64,000 bases of DNA from Marinomonas colpomeniae (GCF_014803385.1 NZ_JACYFC010000007.1:23152-87151), one strand, 5' to 3'; positions 47,174-57,229 are shown, counted from the first letter of the stretch. The notes: generated from the letters alone by a model not told the origin. Program-made: numbers and translations.

Positions 47174-48478
47174 TTACGCCAAGTTTTCGACACGAATTCG
47201 CTGCACAGTACCTGCAACATCTGGTAAGGCCTCAATCGCTGAAATTGCCGCATTCATGTTCCGTTCTTTCACATCATGAGTCATAACAACAAGTGGTACT
47301 AAATCACTACCTTCTCTTTCTTGCTGAATCAGAGACTCAATACTAATGTCATTCAAAGATAAAATTTGCGTAATATTTGCCAAAACACCAGCACGATCTT
47401 GGATCGTCATATTTAAAAAGAAACCGCATTCTATTTCTTCAACTGGTAAAATTTCAACATCTGACAAAGCATTAGCTTGGAAAGCCAAATGTGGAACTCG
47501 ATTTGTTGGATCTGCAGTTAAAGTTCGAGCAACGTCAATTACATCAGCTACAACGGACGACCCTGTCGGCAATGCGCCAGCACCAGCGCCATAAGTTAAA
47601 GTAGGACCAACAACATCCCCTTGAACCATAATGGCATTCATCACACCATTAACATTGGCAAGCAGTTGTTTCTTAGAAATTAGAGTTGGATGAACCCTTA
47701 ACTCAATACCTTGTTTAGTACGGCGCGCAATTCCCAGATGTTTAATGGCATAACCTAGTTGACCAGCAAACGCTACATCTTCAGCCGTAATACGACTAAT
47801 ACCTTCGGTATATGTTTTTTCAAATTGCAATGGAATACCAAATGCAATGGAAGCAAGAATTGTTAATTTATGCGCGGCATCAATACCTTCAACATCAAAA
47901 GTGGGATCAGCTTCGGCATAACCTAAGGCCTGAGCTTCCGCCAACACATCGTCAAAGTTACGCTTTTTCTCACTCATTTCAGTCAAGATAAAGTTGCCAG
48001 TACCGTTAATAATACCTGCCAGCCATTCAATCCGATTCGCGGACAAACCTTCACGCAATGTTTTGATAATCGGAATGCCGCCTGCAACAGCCGCTTCAAA
48101 AGCAACCATGACACCTTTCTCTTGAGCTTTAGCGAAAATCTCGTTGCCATGTTCAGCGATTAAGGCTTTATTTGCGGTAACAACATGCTTGCCATTTTCA
48201 ATCGCTGTTAGTACAAGTTTTTTGGCAATCGTAGTTCCACCAATCAGTTCAAGGACTATGTCTATCTCTGGGTTATTGACAACATCAAAAATATCACGAG
48301 TTATATTGATCCCGGAGATATCGCATGTGTCGTTGTCACGACGAGCACCAATTTGTTCAATAACAATACTACGACCAACGCGTCGAGTAATTTCTTCCGC
48401 ATTATTAAGAAGAATGTTAAAACTACCGGATCCTACTGTACCCAGCCCACAAATTCCGACTTTTACCGGTTTCACCAC
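47174..48478 (-). CDS. hom: Homoserine dehydrogenase
   Basis: The enzyme reduces aspartate semialdehyde to homoserine. The 434-residue protein has the NAD(P) motif GICGLGTVGSG at 8-18, NKALIAEHG, GGIPIIKTLREG and the catalytic NGTGNFILTEMSE and EADPTFDVEGIDAAHKL regions, then a C-terminal ACT domain (about 350-430; MTIQDRAGVLANITQIL) that probably senses threonine. The aspartokinase is separate and not in the window. It starts a unit with thrC. Confidence 0.96.
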   Translation of the reverse strand: MVKPVKVGICGLGTVGSGSFNILLNNAEEITRRVGRSIVIEQIGARRDNDTCDISGINITRDIFDVVNNPEIDIVLELIGGTTIAKKLVLTAIENGKHVVTANKALIAEHGNEIFAKAQEKGVMVAFEAAVAGGIPIIKTLREGLSANRIEWLAGIINGTGNFILTEMSEKKRNFDDVLAEAQALGYAEADPTFDVEGIDAAHKLTILASIAFGIPLQFEKTYTEGISRITAEDVAFAGQLGYAIKHLGIARRTKQGIELRVHPTLISKKQLLANVNGVMNAIMVQGDVVGPTLTYGAGAGALPTGSSVVADVIDVARTLTADPTNRVPHLAFQANALSDVEILPVEEIECGFFLNMTIQDRAGVLANITQILSLNDISIESLIQQEREGSDLVPLVVMTHDVKERNMNAAISAIEALPDVAGTVQRIRVENLA

Positions 48479-48600
48479 AATACCCCACAGAGATAATTTA
48501 ATTATTACAAAACAGACTTATTATAACGCCAGTTGCAAGTAAACCCAACGTAGAAAGCGCTGAAGAAAATATATGTTTAGTTAATTATTTTGCTATAAAC

Positions 48601-49320
48601 CTACAAACTAAGCTGTTTAACTAATTCTTCAGCAGGTAAGTAACCAGGTAAAATTTCACCATTTTCTAAAATAATAGTCGGCGTACCACGAACACCAATG
48701 GCATTCCCAAGATTGAATTGCTCAGCAACTGGATTTACACATTTATTTTCTGGAATATTAGAACCCAGCTTACCTTTAGTCATCCACTCTTTAGGGTCAG
48801 CTGAGCACCAGATACTAACCATCTTACGATAGGACTCTGAACCAATTCCAGCTCTAGGATAAGCCATATAACGAACCGTCACGCCAGCATCATTAAGCTT
48901 AGTAACTTCTTGGTGCAACATTCGACAATATCCACAGTCTATGTCTGTGAAAACAGTAATATGCGCCTTTTCATCATCCGCTTTAAAAACAACCATATCT
49001 GATTCTGGCATAGCTTCGATTCTCCCAAGCTTAGCCACCTCAGTTTCATTAACAAGTGCGGTATTTTCGACACGATAAAGATCGCCAGTAACAAAATACT
49101 TACCATCTTCGGTTACATGCAATGTCGGTCCACCTTTAAGCGTGACTACATACAATCCAGCACCTTCATGCTGCTCAGCACTTTCTATTTCGTATTGAGG
49201 TAAAGCGGCTTGGATAGCAGAAAGGACTGTCGCTTGATCAGCAAAAACAGTAACAGGAAATAATACGAATGCCACGGCCAACACTATGGTACGAGACATG
49301 AAACGAAAACAGTTATTCAT
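48601..49320 (-). CDS. dsbC: Periplasmic disulfide isomerase DsbC
   Basis: A 239-residue periplasmic protein with a signal peptide (MNNCFRFMSRTIVLAVAF, cleavage likely after VFA). The N-terminal part (about 25-90) is the dimerisation domain and the C-terminal thioredoxin fold carries the active site CGYC in FTDIDCGYCRMLH near 130, then TPTIIL with the cis-proline. The frame is open to 49635, across rplS on the same strand, but I use the ATG at 49320, where GGGG and the signal peptide occur. It precedes hom by 122 bases. Confidence 0.93.
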   Translation of the reverse strand: MNNCFRFMSRTIVLAVAFVLFPVTVFADQATVLSAIQAALPQYEIESAEQHEGAGLYVVTLKGGPTLHVTEDGKYFVTGDLYRVENTALVNETEVAKLGRIEAMPESDMVVFKADDEKAHITVFTDIDCGYCRMLHQEVTKLNDAGVTVRYMAYPRAGIGSESYRKMVSIWCSADPKEWMTKGKLGSNIPENKCVNPVAEQFNLGNAIGVRGTPTIILENGEILPGYLPAEELVKQLSL

Positions 49321-49382
49321 CAAAAACCCCAAAAATGTGAGAACAGTTTCTATTAGGTCATGTGCGAGGGAATTAGTTCCAT

Positions 49383-49412
49383 AAAAAAAGGCGACTTGCG
49401 TCGCCTTTTTTT
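49383..49412 (-). terminator. Terminator of the rpsP-rimM-trmD-rplS operon
   Basis: AAAAAAAGGCGAC (49383-49395), loop TTGC, GTCGCCTTTTTTT (49400-49412): a perfect stem with runs on both sides, just after the rplS stop on the minus strand. Confidence 0.92.
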
Positions 49413-49423
49413 GAAAAGAAAAA

Positions 49424-49786
49424 TTAACGTTTAACCAATTTTTCTTTAATACGTGCAGATTTACCAGAACGCTCGCGTAAATAGTAGATCTTAGCCTGAC
49501 GTACGTCACCGCGACGCTTAACTTCAATACTTTCAACCAAAGGGCTGTAAGTTTGAAAAGCACGCTCAACACCGATACCGCTAGAAATTTTACGAACGGT
49601 AAATGCGGAGTTAAGACCACGGTTACGCTTAGCAATTACAATACCTTCATAGGCCTGTAGACGCTCGCGTGAACCTTCTTTTACTTTAACTTGGACAACA
49701 ACAGTATCACCAGGACCGAAGGCTGGGATTTCTTTTGTCATCTGTTCAGCTTCTAACTGCTGAATCAATGTCGTTTTATTACTCAT
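49424..49786 (-). CDS. rplS: 50S ribosomal protein L19
   Basis: L19 lies at the subunit interface of the ribosome. The 120-residue protein has the family signature [26 protein letters not shown] within residues 23-49 (given here in two adjoining parts: FGPGDTVVV and [12 protein letters not shown]) and ends with the basic [18 protein letters not shown]. It is last in the rpsP-rimM-trmD-rplS operon and is followed by a terminator. Confidence 0.97.
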   Translation of the reverse strand: MSNKTTLIQQLEAEQMTKEIPAFGPGDTVVVQVKVKEGSRERLQAYEGIVIAKRNRGLNSAFTVRKISSGIGVERAFQTYSPLVESIEVKRRGDVRQAKIYYLRERSGKSARIKEKLVKR

Positions 49787-49852
49787 GGATGTGACTCCTA
49801 ATAATATAGTTTCTTATTAGTACGAAGGTTTCCTACTAATAAGCCGCAATTC

Positions 49853-50605
49853 CTACTCTGCCGAGGTTGAATCTTCAGTTTCGCGAATAAACTCTTCTAA
49901 CAGCTTCTGCTGCTCCTTGTCCAACTCAAGGTTTTGCAGAAGGTCTGGCCGGCGCTGAAAAGTTCTTGCGAGCTTTTGCTTCAAACGCCAGCGTCTAATC
50001 TCCTCGTGGTTGCCACTAAGCAGTACAGGCGGCACAGGCACACCATTCAGTACTTCGGGGCGAGTATAATGCGGACAATCCAACAATCCATCTGCAAACG
50101 AATCTTCGTCTGCTGAGGCTTGTTTTCCTAACACTCCTGGAACCATACGAAATACAGTATCCATAAGCACCATAGCCGGCAACTCACCACCACTTAGGAC
50201 AAAGTCGCCAATTGACCATTCTTCATCAATCTCAGATTGAATCAAACGTTCATCAACACCTTCATAACGACCTGCTACCAGAATAAATTCTGCTTGTTTA
50301 GCAAGCTGTTGCACGCCTTCTTGCGTCAGCGTACGCCCTTGAGGGGATAGATAAATAACTTTTGCGTTGGGCACTGATTTTTTAGCACACTCAATCGCAT
50401 CTTTGAGAGGTTGAACTTTCATCAACATCCCAGGACCACCACCATAAGGACGGTCATCTACTGTCTTATGTCTATCCTGAGTGAAATCTCGGGGATTATA
50501 AAAACCCACCTCAACCAATCCAGATTTAATGGCTCTGCCCGTTACTCCATATTGAGTAATGGCTTGAAACATTTCCGGAAAGAGCGATATAACGCTAACC
50601 TTCAC
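49853..50605 (-). CDS. trmD: tRNA (guanine(37)-N1)-methyltransferase
   Basis: TrmD makes m1G37 in tRNAs and prevents frameshifting. The 250-residue SPOUT protein begins [13 protein letters not shown] and contains [37 protein letters not shown] and [14 protein letters not shown], which form the SAM-binding knot. It lies 21 bases after rimM and 66 before rplS. Confidence 0.97.
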   Translation of the reverse strand: MKVSVISLFPEMFQAITQYGVTGRAIKSGLVEVGFYNPRDFTQDRHKTVDDRPYGGGPGMLMKVQPLKDAIECAKKSVPNAKVIYLSPQGRTLTQEGVQQLAKQAEFILVAGRYEGVDERLIQSEIDEEWSIGDFVLSGGELPAMVLMDTVFRMVPGVLGKQASADEDSFADGLLDCPHYTRPEVLNGVPVPPVLLSGNHEEIRRWRLKQKLARTFQRRPDLLQNLELDKEQQKLLEEFIRETEDSTSAE

Positions 50606-50626
50606 GTTGTGACCTCAGTTTATCGT

Positions 50627-51172
50627 TTAAAATTCCGGATCCCAATCAACTACCATTTCACCCAGCTCTAAATTCACATTTAAAACATAGGCTCCAGGAG
50701 CATAAGGGATCAGGCGCTCTTCACGATCAAAACTGCCTTCACACGCACGGACAACAATCACATCATTCGCACCGGTTTCCATAAGCTGAGAAACCTTGCC
50801 CAAAAGGACACCTTCTTTGGTAATTACCCTTAGACCTTCCAACTGACTCCAGTAATAATCACCTTCGTCTAATGTTGGCAGCTCTTTACCATCGATATAA
50901 ATGTCCATACCGCAGATTTCTTTTACTTGATCTCTGTCGCTATAGCCTTTTACCGATGCAACCAAACCACGCCCTTGCAAACGCCCTTGGCTTAATTCTA
51001 CGATTTTCCACCCACTAGGAGTTTTCAACCACCAACGCTCGTAATCAAAGATTCCTTGCATTGGGTCAGTGTGTGAATATAACTTCACCCACCCTTTAAC
51101 ACCATAAACCGATGTAATGCGTCCAACGACAAGAGCATGCTCAGGAGCAGCTGCTTGTTTTAATGTAGACAT
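50627..51172 (-). CDS. rimM: Ribosome maturation factor RimM
   Basis: RimM helps assemble the head of the 30S subunit, binding S19. The 181-residue protein has the N-terminal RimM domain (VVGRITSVYGVKGWVKLYSHT) and the C-terminal PRC-barrel (YYWSQLEGLRVIT through LIPYAPGAYV and VDWDPEF). It lies 15 bases after rpsP and 21 before trmD. Confidence 0.96.
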   Translation of the reverse strand: MSTLKQAAAPEHALVVGRITSVYGVKGWVKLYSHTDPMQGIFDYERWWLKTPSGWKIVELSQGRLQGRGLVASVKGYSDRDQVKEICGMDIYIDGKELPTLDEGDYYWSQLEGLRVITKEGVLLGKVSQLMETGANDVIVVRACEGSFDREERLIPYAPGAYVLNVNLELGEMVVDWDPEF

Positions 51173-51187
51173 AGCATCACCTCAGTA

Positions 51188-51436
51188 TTAAGCGTTTTTG
51201 CTAGCATCTTTTACAAGCTGCGCAGCACGGTCAGATAATTGAGCGCCTTGGCTAACCCAATGATTTACACGATCTAGATCGATGCGTAAACGTTCTTCTT
51301 GACCACGAGCAATAGGGTTAAAAAAGCCCAAACGCTCGATGTAACGACCATCACGTGCACGACGGCTATCAGCCACGTTCAAATGATAGAATGGGCGCTT
51401 TTTAGAGCCACCACGAGAAAGACGAATAGTTACCAT
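51188..51436 (-). CDS. rpsP: 30S ribosomal protein S16
   Basis: The 82-residue protein begins [19 protein letters not shown] and has [21 protein letters not shown], the S16 signature. It is first in the rpsP-rimM-trmD-rplS operon; the upstream 178 bases separate it from ffh and should hold the operon promoter. Confidence 0.97.
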   Translation of the reverse strand: MVTIRLSRGGSKKRPFYHLNVADSRRARDGRYIERLGFFNPIARGQEERLRIDLDRVNHWVSQGAQLSDRAAQLVKDASKNA

Positions 51437-51569
51437 ATTATTGGTTCCTTATTGCTTAACGAAACGCCCCTTGCCGAGTCGAATTTTTGACTCCTACTAC
51501 AAGAGGGCGGCATATTCTAGTCGATAAACTAGAAAAGTGGAAGGGCGATTTACTCCCCCTCCCGCTAAA

Positions 51570-51596
51570 GTTGATAGTTTTTTTACGACTATCAAC
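51570..51596. terminator. Stem-loop after ffh
   Basis: GTTGATAGT (51570-51578) and ACTATCAAC (51588-51596) with a nine-base loop. It follows ffh on the minus strand but has only a short T run, so it is a weak terminator candidate. Confidence 0.5.
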
Positions 51597-51614
51597 AAAA
51601 ACATGTAAATAGAA

Positions 51615-52994
51615 CTACCTCTTGGGGAATCCGCCACCAGGAAGACCGCCGCCTGGCATCATTCCACCTAGTCCACGCATCATTTTTTGCATCCCGCCTT
51701 TAGAGCTAAATTTCTTCATCATTTTTTGCATTTGCTTATGCTGTTTAAGCAAACGGTTCAAATCTTGAATTTGTAATCCTGCACCAGCAGAAATACGTTT
51801 TTTGCGAGAGCCATTAATAACATCAGGATTATGACGCTCCGCTGGCGTCATTGAATTAATCAAAGATTCCATCTGAACAAACATTTTATCATTCACTTTG
51901 TCTTGTATATTACCAAGCTGCCCCATTCCAGGAAGCTTATCAAGCATAGAGCTCATCCCCCCCATGCTTTTCATTTGCTGTAACTGCTCTTTAAAATCTT
52001 CTAAATCAAAGCCTTTGCCTTTCTTTAGCTTGACCGCTAACTTCTCAGCCTTCTCTTTATCAATTTTTTGCTCTGCTTCCTCTATTAAGGAAAGCATATC
52101 GCCCATACCAAGAATACGTGATGCTAAACGGTCTGGGTGAAACGGCTCCAACGCATCCGTCTTCTCACCAACACCTAAGAACTTAATCGGCTTACCTGTG
52201 ATATGACGAACAGATAAAGCAGCACCACCACGAGCATCACCATCTGTTTTCGTTAAGATAACACCAGTTAAAGGCAACACATCGCCAAATGCCTTGGCAG
52301 TATTCGCAGCATCTTGACCTGTCATGGCATCCACAACAAACAAGGTTTCAATCGGGTTAACTGCAGCGTGTAAAGCTTTAATCTCCGCCATCATATCTTC
52401 GTCAATAGACAAACGACCTGCGGTATCAACGATCAAAACATCTCTGTGCGCTTTCTTGGCGTAATCGATAGCACCGTTAACAATATCGATTGGTTTTTGC
52501 GATAAGTCACTCGGAATGAAATCAACACCCACCTCACCAGCCAACGTCTCAAGCTGCTTAATAGCAGCAGGACGATAAACATCCGCACTAACCACCGATA
52601 CAGATTTTTTCTCGCGCTCTTTTAAATATTTAGCTAATTTAGCTGCTGAGGTGGTTTTACCCGCCCCCTGTAAACCAGCCAATAGAATAACCGCAGGACC
52701 GGCAACACGAAGATTAAGCTCGTCGTTCGCCTTCCCCATGACATTTTCAAGTTCCTGCTTAACAATCTTCAGGAACACTTGGCCAGGACTAAGACTTTTA
52801 GATACTTCCGTACCTATTGCACGCTCTTTAACGGCAGCAATAAAGTCTTTTACAACAGGCAGAGCGACATCTGCCTCAAGTAATGCCATACGCACTTCGC
52901 GCAGGACATCTTTTATATTATCTTCCGTCAGTTTGGCTCGACCGCGAATATGGTCAAGCGAGGAAGTTAAGCGATTCGATAAATTGTCGAACAT
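51615..52994 (-). CDS. ffh: Signal recognition particle protein Ffh
   Basis: Ffh with 4.5S RNA targets nascent inner-membrane proteins. The 459-residue GTPase has an N-terminal helical bundle (1-85), the G domain with GLQGAGKTTSAAKLA near 105-119, DTAGRL, TKTDGDARGGAAL, and the methionine-rich M domain from about 320, ending with GGMMPGGGLPGGGFPKR. It lies upstream of rpsP on the same strand, a common arrangement, and diverges from a CcsA-like gene. Confidence 0.97.
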   Translation of the reverse strand: MFDNLSNRLTSSLDHIRGRAKLTEDNIKDVLREVRMALLEADVALPVVKDFIAAVKERAIGTEVSKSLSPGQVFLKIVKQELENVMGKANDELNLRVAGPAVILLAGLQGAGKTTSAAKLAKYLKEREKKSVSVVSADVYRPAAIKQLETLAGEVGVDFIPSDLSQKPIDIVNGAIDYAKKAHRDVLIVDTAGRLSIDEDMMAEIKALHAAVNPIETLFVVDAMTGQDAANTAKAFGDVLPLTGVILTKTDGDARGGAALSVRHITGKPIKFLGVGEKTDALEPFHPDRLASRILGMGDMLSLIEEAEQKIDKEKAEKLAVKLKKGKGFDLEDFKEQLQQMKSMGGMSSMLDKLPGMGQLGNIQDKVNDKMFVQMESLINSMTPAERHNPDVINGSRKKRISAGAGLQIQDLNRLLKQHKQMQKMMKKFSSKGGMQKMMRGLGGMMPGGGLPGGGFPKR

Positions 52995-53122
52995 ATTGCC
53001 CTCAAATTTGGCTCTAAATGGAAAAAACCTACGGTTTCAGTTTATCCAAGGTGAAATTGGCTCTATTATAACGGATAAATGATTATCACCATATACTTTT
53101 ACCCTGCGGAACCTATAGTTTC

Positions 53123-53890
53123 ATGATTCAATTATCACTTTGGCTTGCTTGTATTGCCTGTTTAATTGCCGGCGCAGCGTATTACCTTCGCCCTAAACAC
53201 TTGCTAACTCAATATGTTGGGGCGACCGCTATCGCTCTACATACTTTTTCGTTGGCACAACTTTTACTCAACAATGATGGGTTTAGTTTTTTAACTATTG
53301 GCTTATTAATTGCTATTATTGGCAACAGCTTACTTTGGCTAAGTAATCGCGATAAAGATTTATCTTTATTACTAGGGACCGCATTCTTACTTGGCGCAGT
53401 GATTATTGCGCTAAATGCCATTCAACCATGGGATTTAATGCAACTACACAGCAATTCTTGGGGCACTAGTACCCACATATTAGTTGCATCCGTAGCATAC
53501 AGCTTATTCACCGCAGCTTGCGGCGTCGGCATTCTACTTGCTATTCAAGAATATCAACTCAAGCATCACAAGCTAAAACAACTACTTAGAGTGCCTCCCC
53601 TACAGGTTTTAGAACAGCTAATGTTTGAGTTTATTTGGGCTGCCTTTATTCTACTAACTGTCACCATCGCTACGGGGTTCTACTTCATAGAAGACATGTT
53701 TGCCCAACACCTTGTACACAAAACTTTTTTCACTATCACCTCGTGGTTTGTCTTTTTAGGGCTATTGCTAGGTCGACACATTGCGGGATGGAGAGGCCAA
53801 TTAGCCGTAAAACTAACCTTGAGTGGGTTCTTTCTTCTCATGTTAGGTTATTTTGGCAGTCAAATTGCGTTACAAATCTTGCAAGATTAA
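53123..53890 (+). CDS. CcsA/YpjD-family inner-membrane protein
   Basis: A 255-residue protein with about eight hydrophobic helices, matching the cytochrome c assembly family members (CcsA, CcmC, YpjD) encoded next to ffh in many proteobacteria. Conserved features include HILVASVAYSLFTAACGVG near 117-135, ATGFYFIEDMF and HKTFFTITSWFVFLGLL. Histidines in these helices would hold heme in true c-type assembly proteins, but the role of this branch is unclear. It is divergent from ffh across 128 bases and is followed by a CNNM-type gene. Confidence 0.85.
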   Translation: MIQLSLWLACIACLIAGAAYYLRPKHLLTQYVGATAIALHTFSLAQLLLNNDGFSFLTIGLLIAIIGNSLLWLSNRDKDLSLLLGTAFLLGAVIIALNAIQPWDLMQLHSNSWGTSTHILVASVAYSLFTAACGVGILLAIQEYQLKHHKLKQLLRVPPLQVLEQLMFEFIWAAFILLTVTIATGFYFIEDMFAQHLVHKTFFTITSWFVFLGLLLGRHIAGWRGQLAVKLTLSGFFLLMLGYFGSQIALQILQD

Positions 53891-53973
53891 TGACCAATTA
53901 CATCAAAGTAGTTTGACAGTAAGATCGTAAGAACGAATAATCCATTTATCTAAATTTTTGAGGCGATCCCTTT

Positions 53974-55230
53974 TTGAACGAAGTACCCTTAGGTATTCTT
54001 GGTGGAATACTTTTTTGTCTTATTTTACTTTCTGCTTTCTTTTCGAGTTCCGAAACTGGAATGCTGTCGATTAATAAATATCGATTAAAGCATTTGGTTA
54101 AAAACAAGAACCGATCTGCAATCAAAGTACACTCCCTACTAGAACGCCCTGATAGGCTTATCGGCGTCATCCTAATTGGAAACAACTTTGTTAATATCTT
54201 AGCTTCAGCTATTGCAACTATTATCGCCGTACGTATTTGGGGCGATGCTGGTGTTGTTATAGCTACTGGCGCGCTAACCATGGTTGTTTTGATTTTTGCA
54301 GAAGTCACTCCAAAAACCCTAGCAGCAATACACCCAGAAAGAATTGCATTTCCGGCTTCTTGGGTTTTGGCTATTTTACTAAAAATCCTGTACCCATTAG
54401 TTTGGTTAGTAAATGGCCTATCAAATGGTTTATTGCGCCTTATAGGCGTGCATGCAGCCCAACATAATCACGATAAATTAAACTCTGAAGAATTAAGAAC
54501 AGTAGTAAATGAAGCGAGTGGACTCATCCCTGCAGCCCACCAAGAAATGCTTATTTCTATTCTCGATTTAGAGAAGGTATCCGTTGAAGACATTATGATC
54601 CCTAGAAATGAAGTAGTTGGGATTGATATTGAAGACTCGATTGAAGAAATCATTGAGCAAATCTGCCAAAGCAGACACACAAGAATGCCCGTTTACAACG
54701 GCGAGATAAATAAAGTAATAGGTATATTACACGCTCGTCACGCCGCTGTTTTCTTACGGGATCCAACACCTTCAAAAGCAGCACTACTAAAAGCAGCCGT
54801 TGAACCCTACTTCATACCTGAAAGCACATCACTCAACACAGTGCTATTGAACTTTCAAAAAGATCACCAACAAATGGGTGTGGTCGTTGATGAATATGGC
54901 GATGTTCAAGGTATTGCAGCACTCGAAGATGTACTTGAAGAGATTGTCGGCGAGTTCACGCCGCCCACTCAAGACGAAGAAGAAGAAATCCAATCTCTAG
55001 AAGATGGATCTTTTAGAGTAGAAGGCTCAACCCACATTAGAGAAATAAATAAAACATTAGATTGGCACCTACCAACTAATGGACCAAAAACACTCAACGG
55101 TCTAATCATTGAAACTCTAGAGTTTATTCCTGAGCACCCAATCAGTTTACGGGTAGGACAGTACACAATAGAAATTCAAGAGATCGAAGACAAAGTGGTA
55201 AAATACGCCAAACTTCAGCTACATAGGTAA
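53974..55230 (+). CDS. CNNM/CorC-family membrane protein with CBS domains
   Basis: A 418-residue inner-membrane protein of the HlyC/CorC (YfjD) family. The N-terminal CNNM transmembrane domain (about 1-185, four hydrophobic helices; SSSETGMLSINKYRLKHL, FAEVTPKTLA) is followed by two CBS domains (about 205-330, MIPRNEVVGIDIED and QMGVVVDEYGDVQGI) and a C-terminal CorC-HlyC domain. Such proteins are linked to magnesium or cobalt transport. The start is TTG at 53974, supported by GAGGCGAT upstream. Confidence 0.93.
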   Translation: MNEVPLGILGGILFCLILLSAFFSSSETGMLSINKYRLKHLVKNKNRSAIKVHSLLERPDRLIGVILIGNNFVNILASAIATIIAVRIWGDAGVVIATGALTMVVLIFAEVTPKTLAAIHPERIAFPASWVLAILLKILYPLVWLVNGLSNGLLRLIGVHAAQHNHDKLNSEELRTVVNEASGLIPAAHQEMLISILDLEKVSVEDIMIPRNEVVGIDIEDSIEEIIEQICQSRHTRMPVYNGEINKVIGILHARHAAVFLRDPTPSKAALLKAAVEPYFIPESTSLNTVLLNFQKDHQQMGVVVDEYGDVQGIAALEDVLEEIVGEFTPPTQDEEEEIQSLEDGSFRVEGSTHIREINKTLDWHLPTNGPKTLNGLIIETLEFIPEHPISLRVGQYTIEIQEIEDKVVKYAKLQLHR

Positions 55231-55239
55231 GGATTCATA

Positions 55240-55788
55240 ATGAGATACTGCCCGCAATGCGGTCACGCCGTAAACATGACCATTCCTAATGGTGATAATC
55301 GACTTAGAGCAGTCTGCCCAAGTTGCGAGCATATTGATTATGATAATCCAAGGGTGATTACAGGCACAATCCCTCTATATAAAGGTAAAATCCTACTATG
55401 CCGTAGAAATATTGAACCGCGATTCGGATTTTGGACGCTACCTGCAGGCTTCATGGAAAACCAAGAAACCACCAGTGAAGGCGCTCTAAGAGAAACCCTT
55501 GAAGAAAGTGGCTCAGTAGCAAAATGCATGCAATTATTCAGCATGATCAGCATCCCCCACATTAATCAGGTGCACTTATTCTATTTAGCGGAATTAGAAA
55601 GAGATGACTTTCACGCCACAGAAGAAAGCTCTGAAGTTGCTTTATTTGATTTGGACGAGATCCCTTGGAACGAACTCGCCTTCAGCAGCGTAAGCAAGAC
55701 ATTAAAGTTTTTCATAGAAGATAAAAAATATGGGACCTATAACTTTCACGAAGAAACCATCACACTCAACCAACTGTCTTCAGACTGA
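55240..55788 (+). CDS. Nudix hydrolase with N-terminal zinc ribbon
   Basis: A 182-residue protein with a zinc-binding ribbon (MRYCPQCGHAV, then VCPSCEHID, residues 1-30) and a Nudix domain from about residue 35. The Nudix box reads GFMENQETTSEGALRETLEESG at about 70-91 and is complete (stated as GFMENQETTSEGAL then RETLEESG). It resembles NudC-like or ADP-ribose-type hydrolases, without the extra NAD motif; the substrate is unknown. It starts nine bases after the CNNM gene, and its end overlaps greB on the other strand by nine bases. Confidence 0.9.
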   Translation: MRYCPQCGHAVNMTIPNGDNRLRAVCPSCEHIDYDNPRVITGTIPLYKGKILLCRRNIEPRFGFWTLPAGFMENQETTSEGALRETLEESGSVAKCMQLFSMISIPHINQVHLFYLAELERDDFHATEESSEVALFDLDEIPWNELAFSSVSKTLKFFIEDKKYGTYNFHEETITLNQLSSD

Positions 55789-56283
55789 GCGATACTCAAC
55801 AGTACCAATCAAATAAGTCTTTTCCCCTTCAGCTAAATGTATTATAACCTCATCACCCTCCTGCTTCTTCAGTAATGCGCGAGCAACAGGAGAATCGATA
55901 CTAATGTAACAAGCATGATGATCTAGCTCATCAGGACCAACAATACGATATTCTTTAACCTCACCCTTATCATCTTCTAACGTAACCCAAGCACCGAAAA
56001 ACACTCGCTCTTTGTCACCAGGAAAGCGATCTACAACAGTACAAGCATCTAAACGTTTTTCTAAATAACGTACTCGACTGTCTATCTCACGCAGCTGCTT
56101 CTTTCCATAGATATATTCGGCATTTTCAGACCGATCACCTTGCGCAGCAGCTTCGCGAACAGTATCAGTGACTGCCGGACGCTTCTCCTTCCACAAGTAT
56201 TTCAGCTCCGCCAATAAAGCCTGAGCACCCTCCTGAGTAATATAAGCAGATTTTGGTGGTGATGGGGGACGATAGCGACTCAT
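55780..56283 (-). CDS. greB: Transcription elongation factor GreB
   Basis: GreB stimulates RNA polymerase to cut backtracked transcripts. The 167-residue protein has an N-terminal coiled coil with the acidic tip residues in RSENAEYIYGKKQLREIDSRVRYLEKRL (given as RSENAEYIYGKKQLRE and SRVRYLEKRL) and a C-terminal FKBP-like domain (ITIDSPVARALLKKQEGD-like: ISIDSPVARALL). An upstream TTG (56292) is open, but ATG at 56283 fits the family start MSRYRPP. It converges with and overlaps the Nudix gene. Confidence 0.95.
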   Translation of the reverse strand: MSRYRPPSPPKSAYITQEGAQALLAELKYLWKEKRPAVTDTVREAAAQGDRSENAEYIYGKKQLREIDSRVRYLEKRLDACTVVDRFPGDKERVFFGAWVTLEDDKGEVKEYRIVGPDELDHHACYISIDSPVARALLKKQEGDEVIIHLAEGEKTYLIGTVEYRSV

Positions 56284-56339
56284 TAATAACAACCTAGACT
56301 TGAAAAATTAAATACGATGGGCAATAAACGATAGAAACA

Positions 56340-56379
56340 AAAATGCCGCCAAGTAATCTTAATCACTTGACGGCATTTT
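56340..56379 (-). terminator. Terminator after mscS-family gene
   Basis: AAAATGCCGCCAAGT (56340-56354) and ACTTGACGGCATTTT (56365-56379) pair with one G-U position and a ten-base loop; T-rich sequence follows on the minus strand. Confidence 0.85.
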
Positions 56380-56398
56380 GGAAGCTTAATCTAAATTA

Positions 56399-57229
56399 TT
56401 AAGATTCTTGCTTATGAACATGAACATCCATTTGCGGATATGGAATGCCAACACCACGCTCATCAAATGCATATTTGATTTTTTCTAGTAAATCCGCTCT
56501 TACTGTCCAATAATCTGCTGACGCAACCCAAGGACGCAAAACGAAATTAACAGAACTATCAGCTAGTTCAGATACTGCGATAGTCCAAGCAGGATCTTTT
56601 AGAATACGCTCATCAGCAGAGACAATTTCTTCCATAATCTGCTTTGCAAGACGGATATCAGCGTCATAACTAATACCAACAATCAAATCTAAACGACGAG
56701 TTTCTTCACGCGAAAAGTTAACAATCGCACCACCCATAACAGATGAGTTAGGCACAATGATAATACGATTATCAGGCGTTCTAAGGTAGGTGTGAAATAA
56801 CTCAATGCGATCAACAGTACCCATCTGACCGCCAGCATCAATAAAGTCACCTGAGCGGAATGGACGCAATAAAATAATCAAGACACCAGATGCAAAGTTT
56901 GACAACGAACCTTGCAAGGCAAGGCCAACAGCCAAGCCAGCCGCACCCAAAATAGCAATGAAAGAGGTGGTTTCAACACCGATCTGACCCAACGCCATCA
57001 AGATAACACCAGCAAACATCAACGCATATAAAATACTTGATGCAAAACCAGCTACCGCCTTATCAACAGAAGACTTCAGTAAGCGATTTTCACACCACTT
57101 AGCCACTCTAGAAGCAATAAATTTACCAATAAAAAATACAACAAGCCCTAACGCCAAACTTGTTACACCCTCTACAATTAATGGCACCCACTCAGAACCT
57201 TGATCTAACAACGACTGCATATCTTTCAT
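56399..57229 (-). CDS. MscS-family mechanosensitive channel
   Basis: A 276-residue channel of the small-conductance type. Three transmembrane helices occupy about residues 15-140, the last being the pore-lining TM3 with AGLAVGLALQGSLSNFASGV, and the cytoplasmic beta domain follows, with RPFRSGDFID and PNSSVMGGAIVNFSREETRR. The C-terminal segment GIPYPQMDVHVH is typical. It would release solutes on osmotic downshock. It is followed by a strong terminator and preceded by a 233-base gap. Confidence 0.94.
   Translation of the reverse strand: MKDMQSLLDQGSEWVPLIVEGVTSLALGLVVFFIGKFIASRVAKWCENRLLKSSVDKAVAGFASSILYALMFAGVILMALGQIGVETTSFIAILGAAGLAVGLALQGSLSNFASGVLIILLRPFRSGDFIDAGGQMGTVDRIELFHTYLRTPDNRIIIVPNSSVMGGAIVNFSREETRRLDLIVGISYDADIRLAKQIMEEIVSADERILKDPAWTIAVSELADSSVNFVLRPWVASADYWTVRADLLEKIKYAFDERGVGIPYPQMDVHVHKQES

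Noticed and set aside
48144..48542. 132-codon plus-strand frame over hom
   Set aside because: It lies antisense to the well-conserved homoserine dehydrogenase, and its translation has no recognisable motif; a shadow frame.
49321..49635. N-terminal extension of dsbC by about 105 residues
   Set aside because: It overlaps rplS in another frame on the same strand and puts the signal peptide in the middle of the protein; ATG at 49320 is far better.
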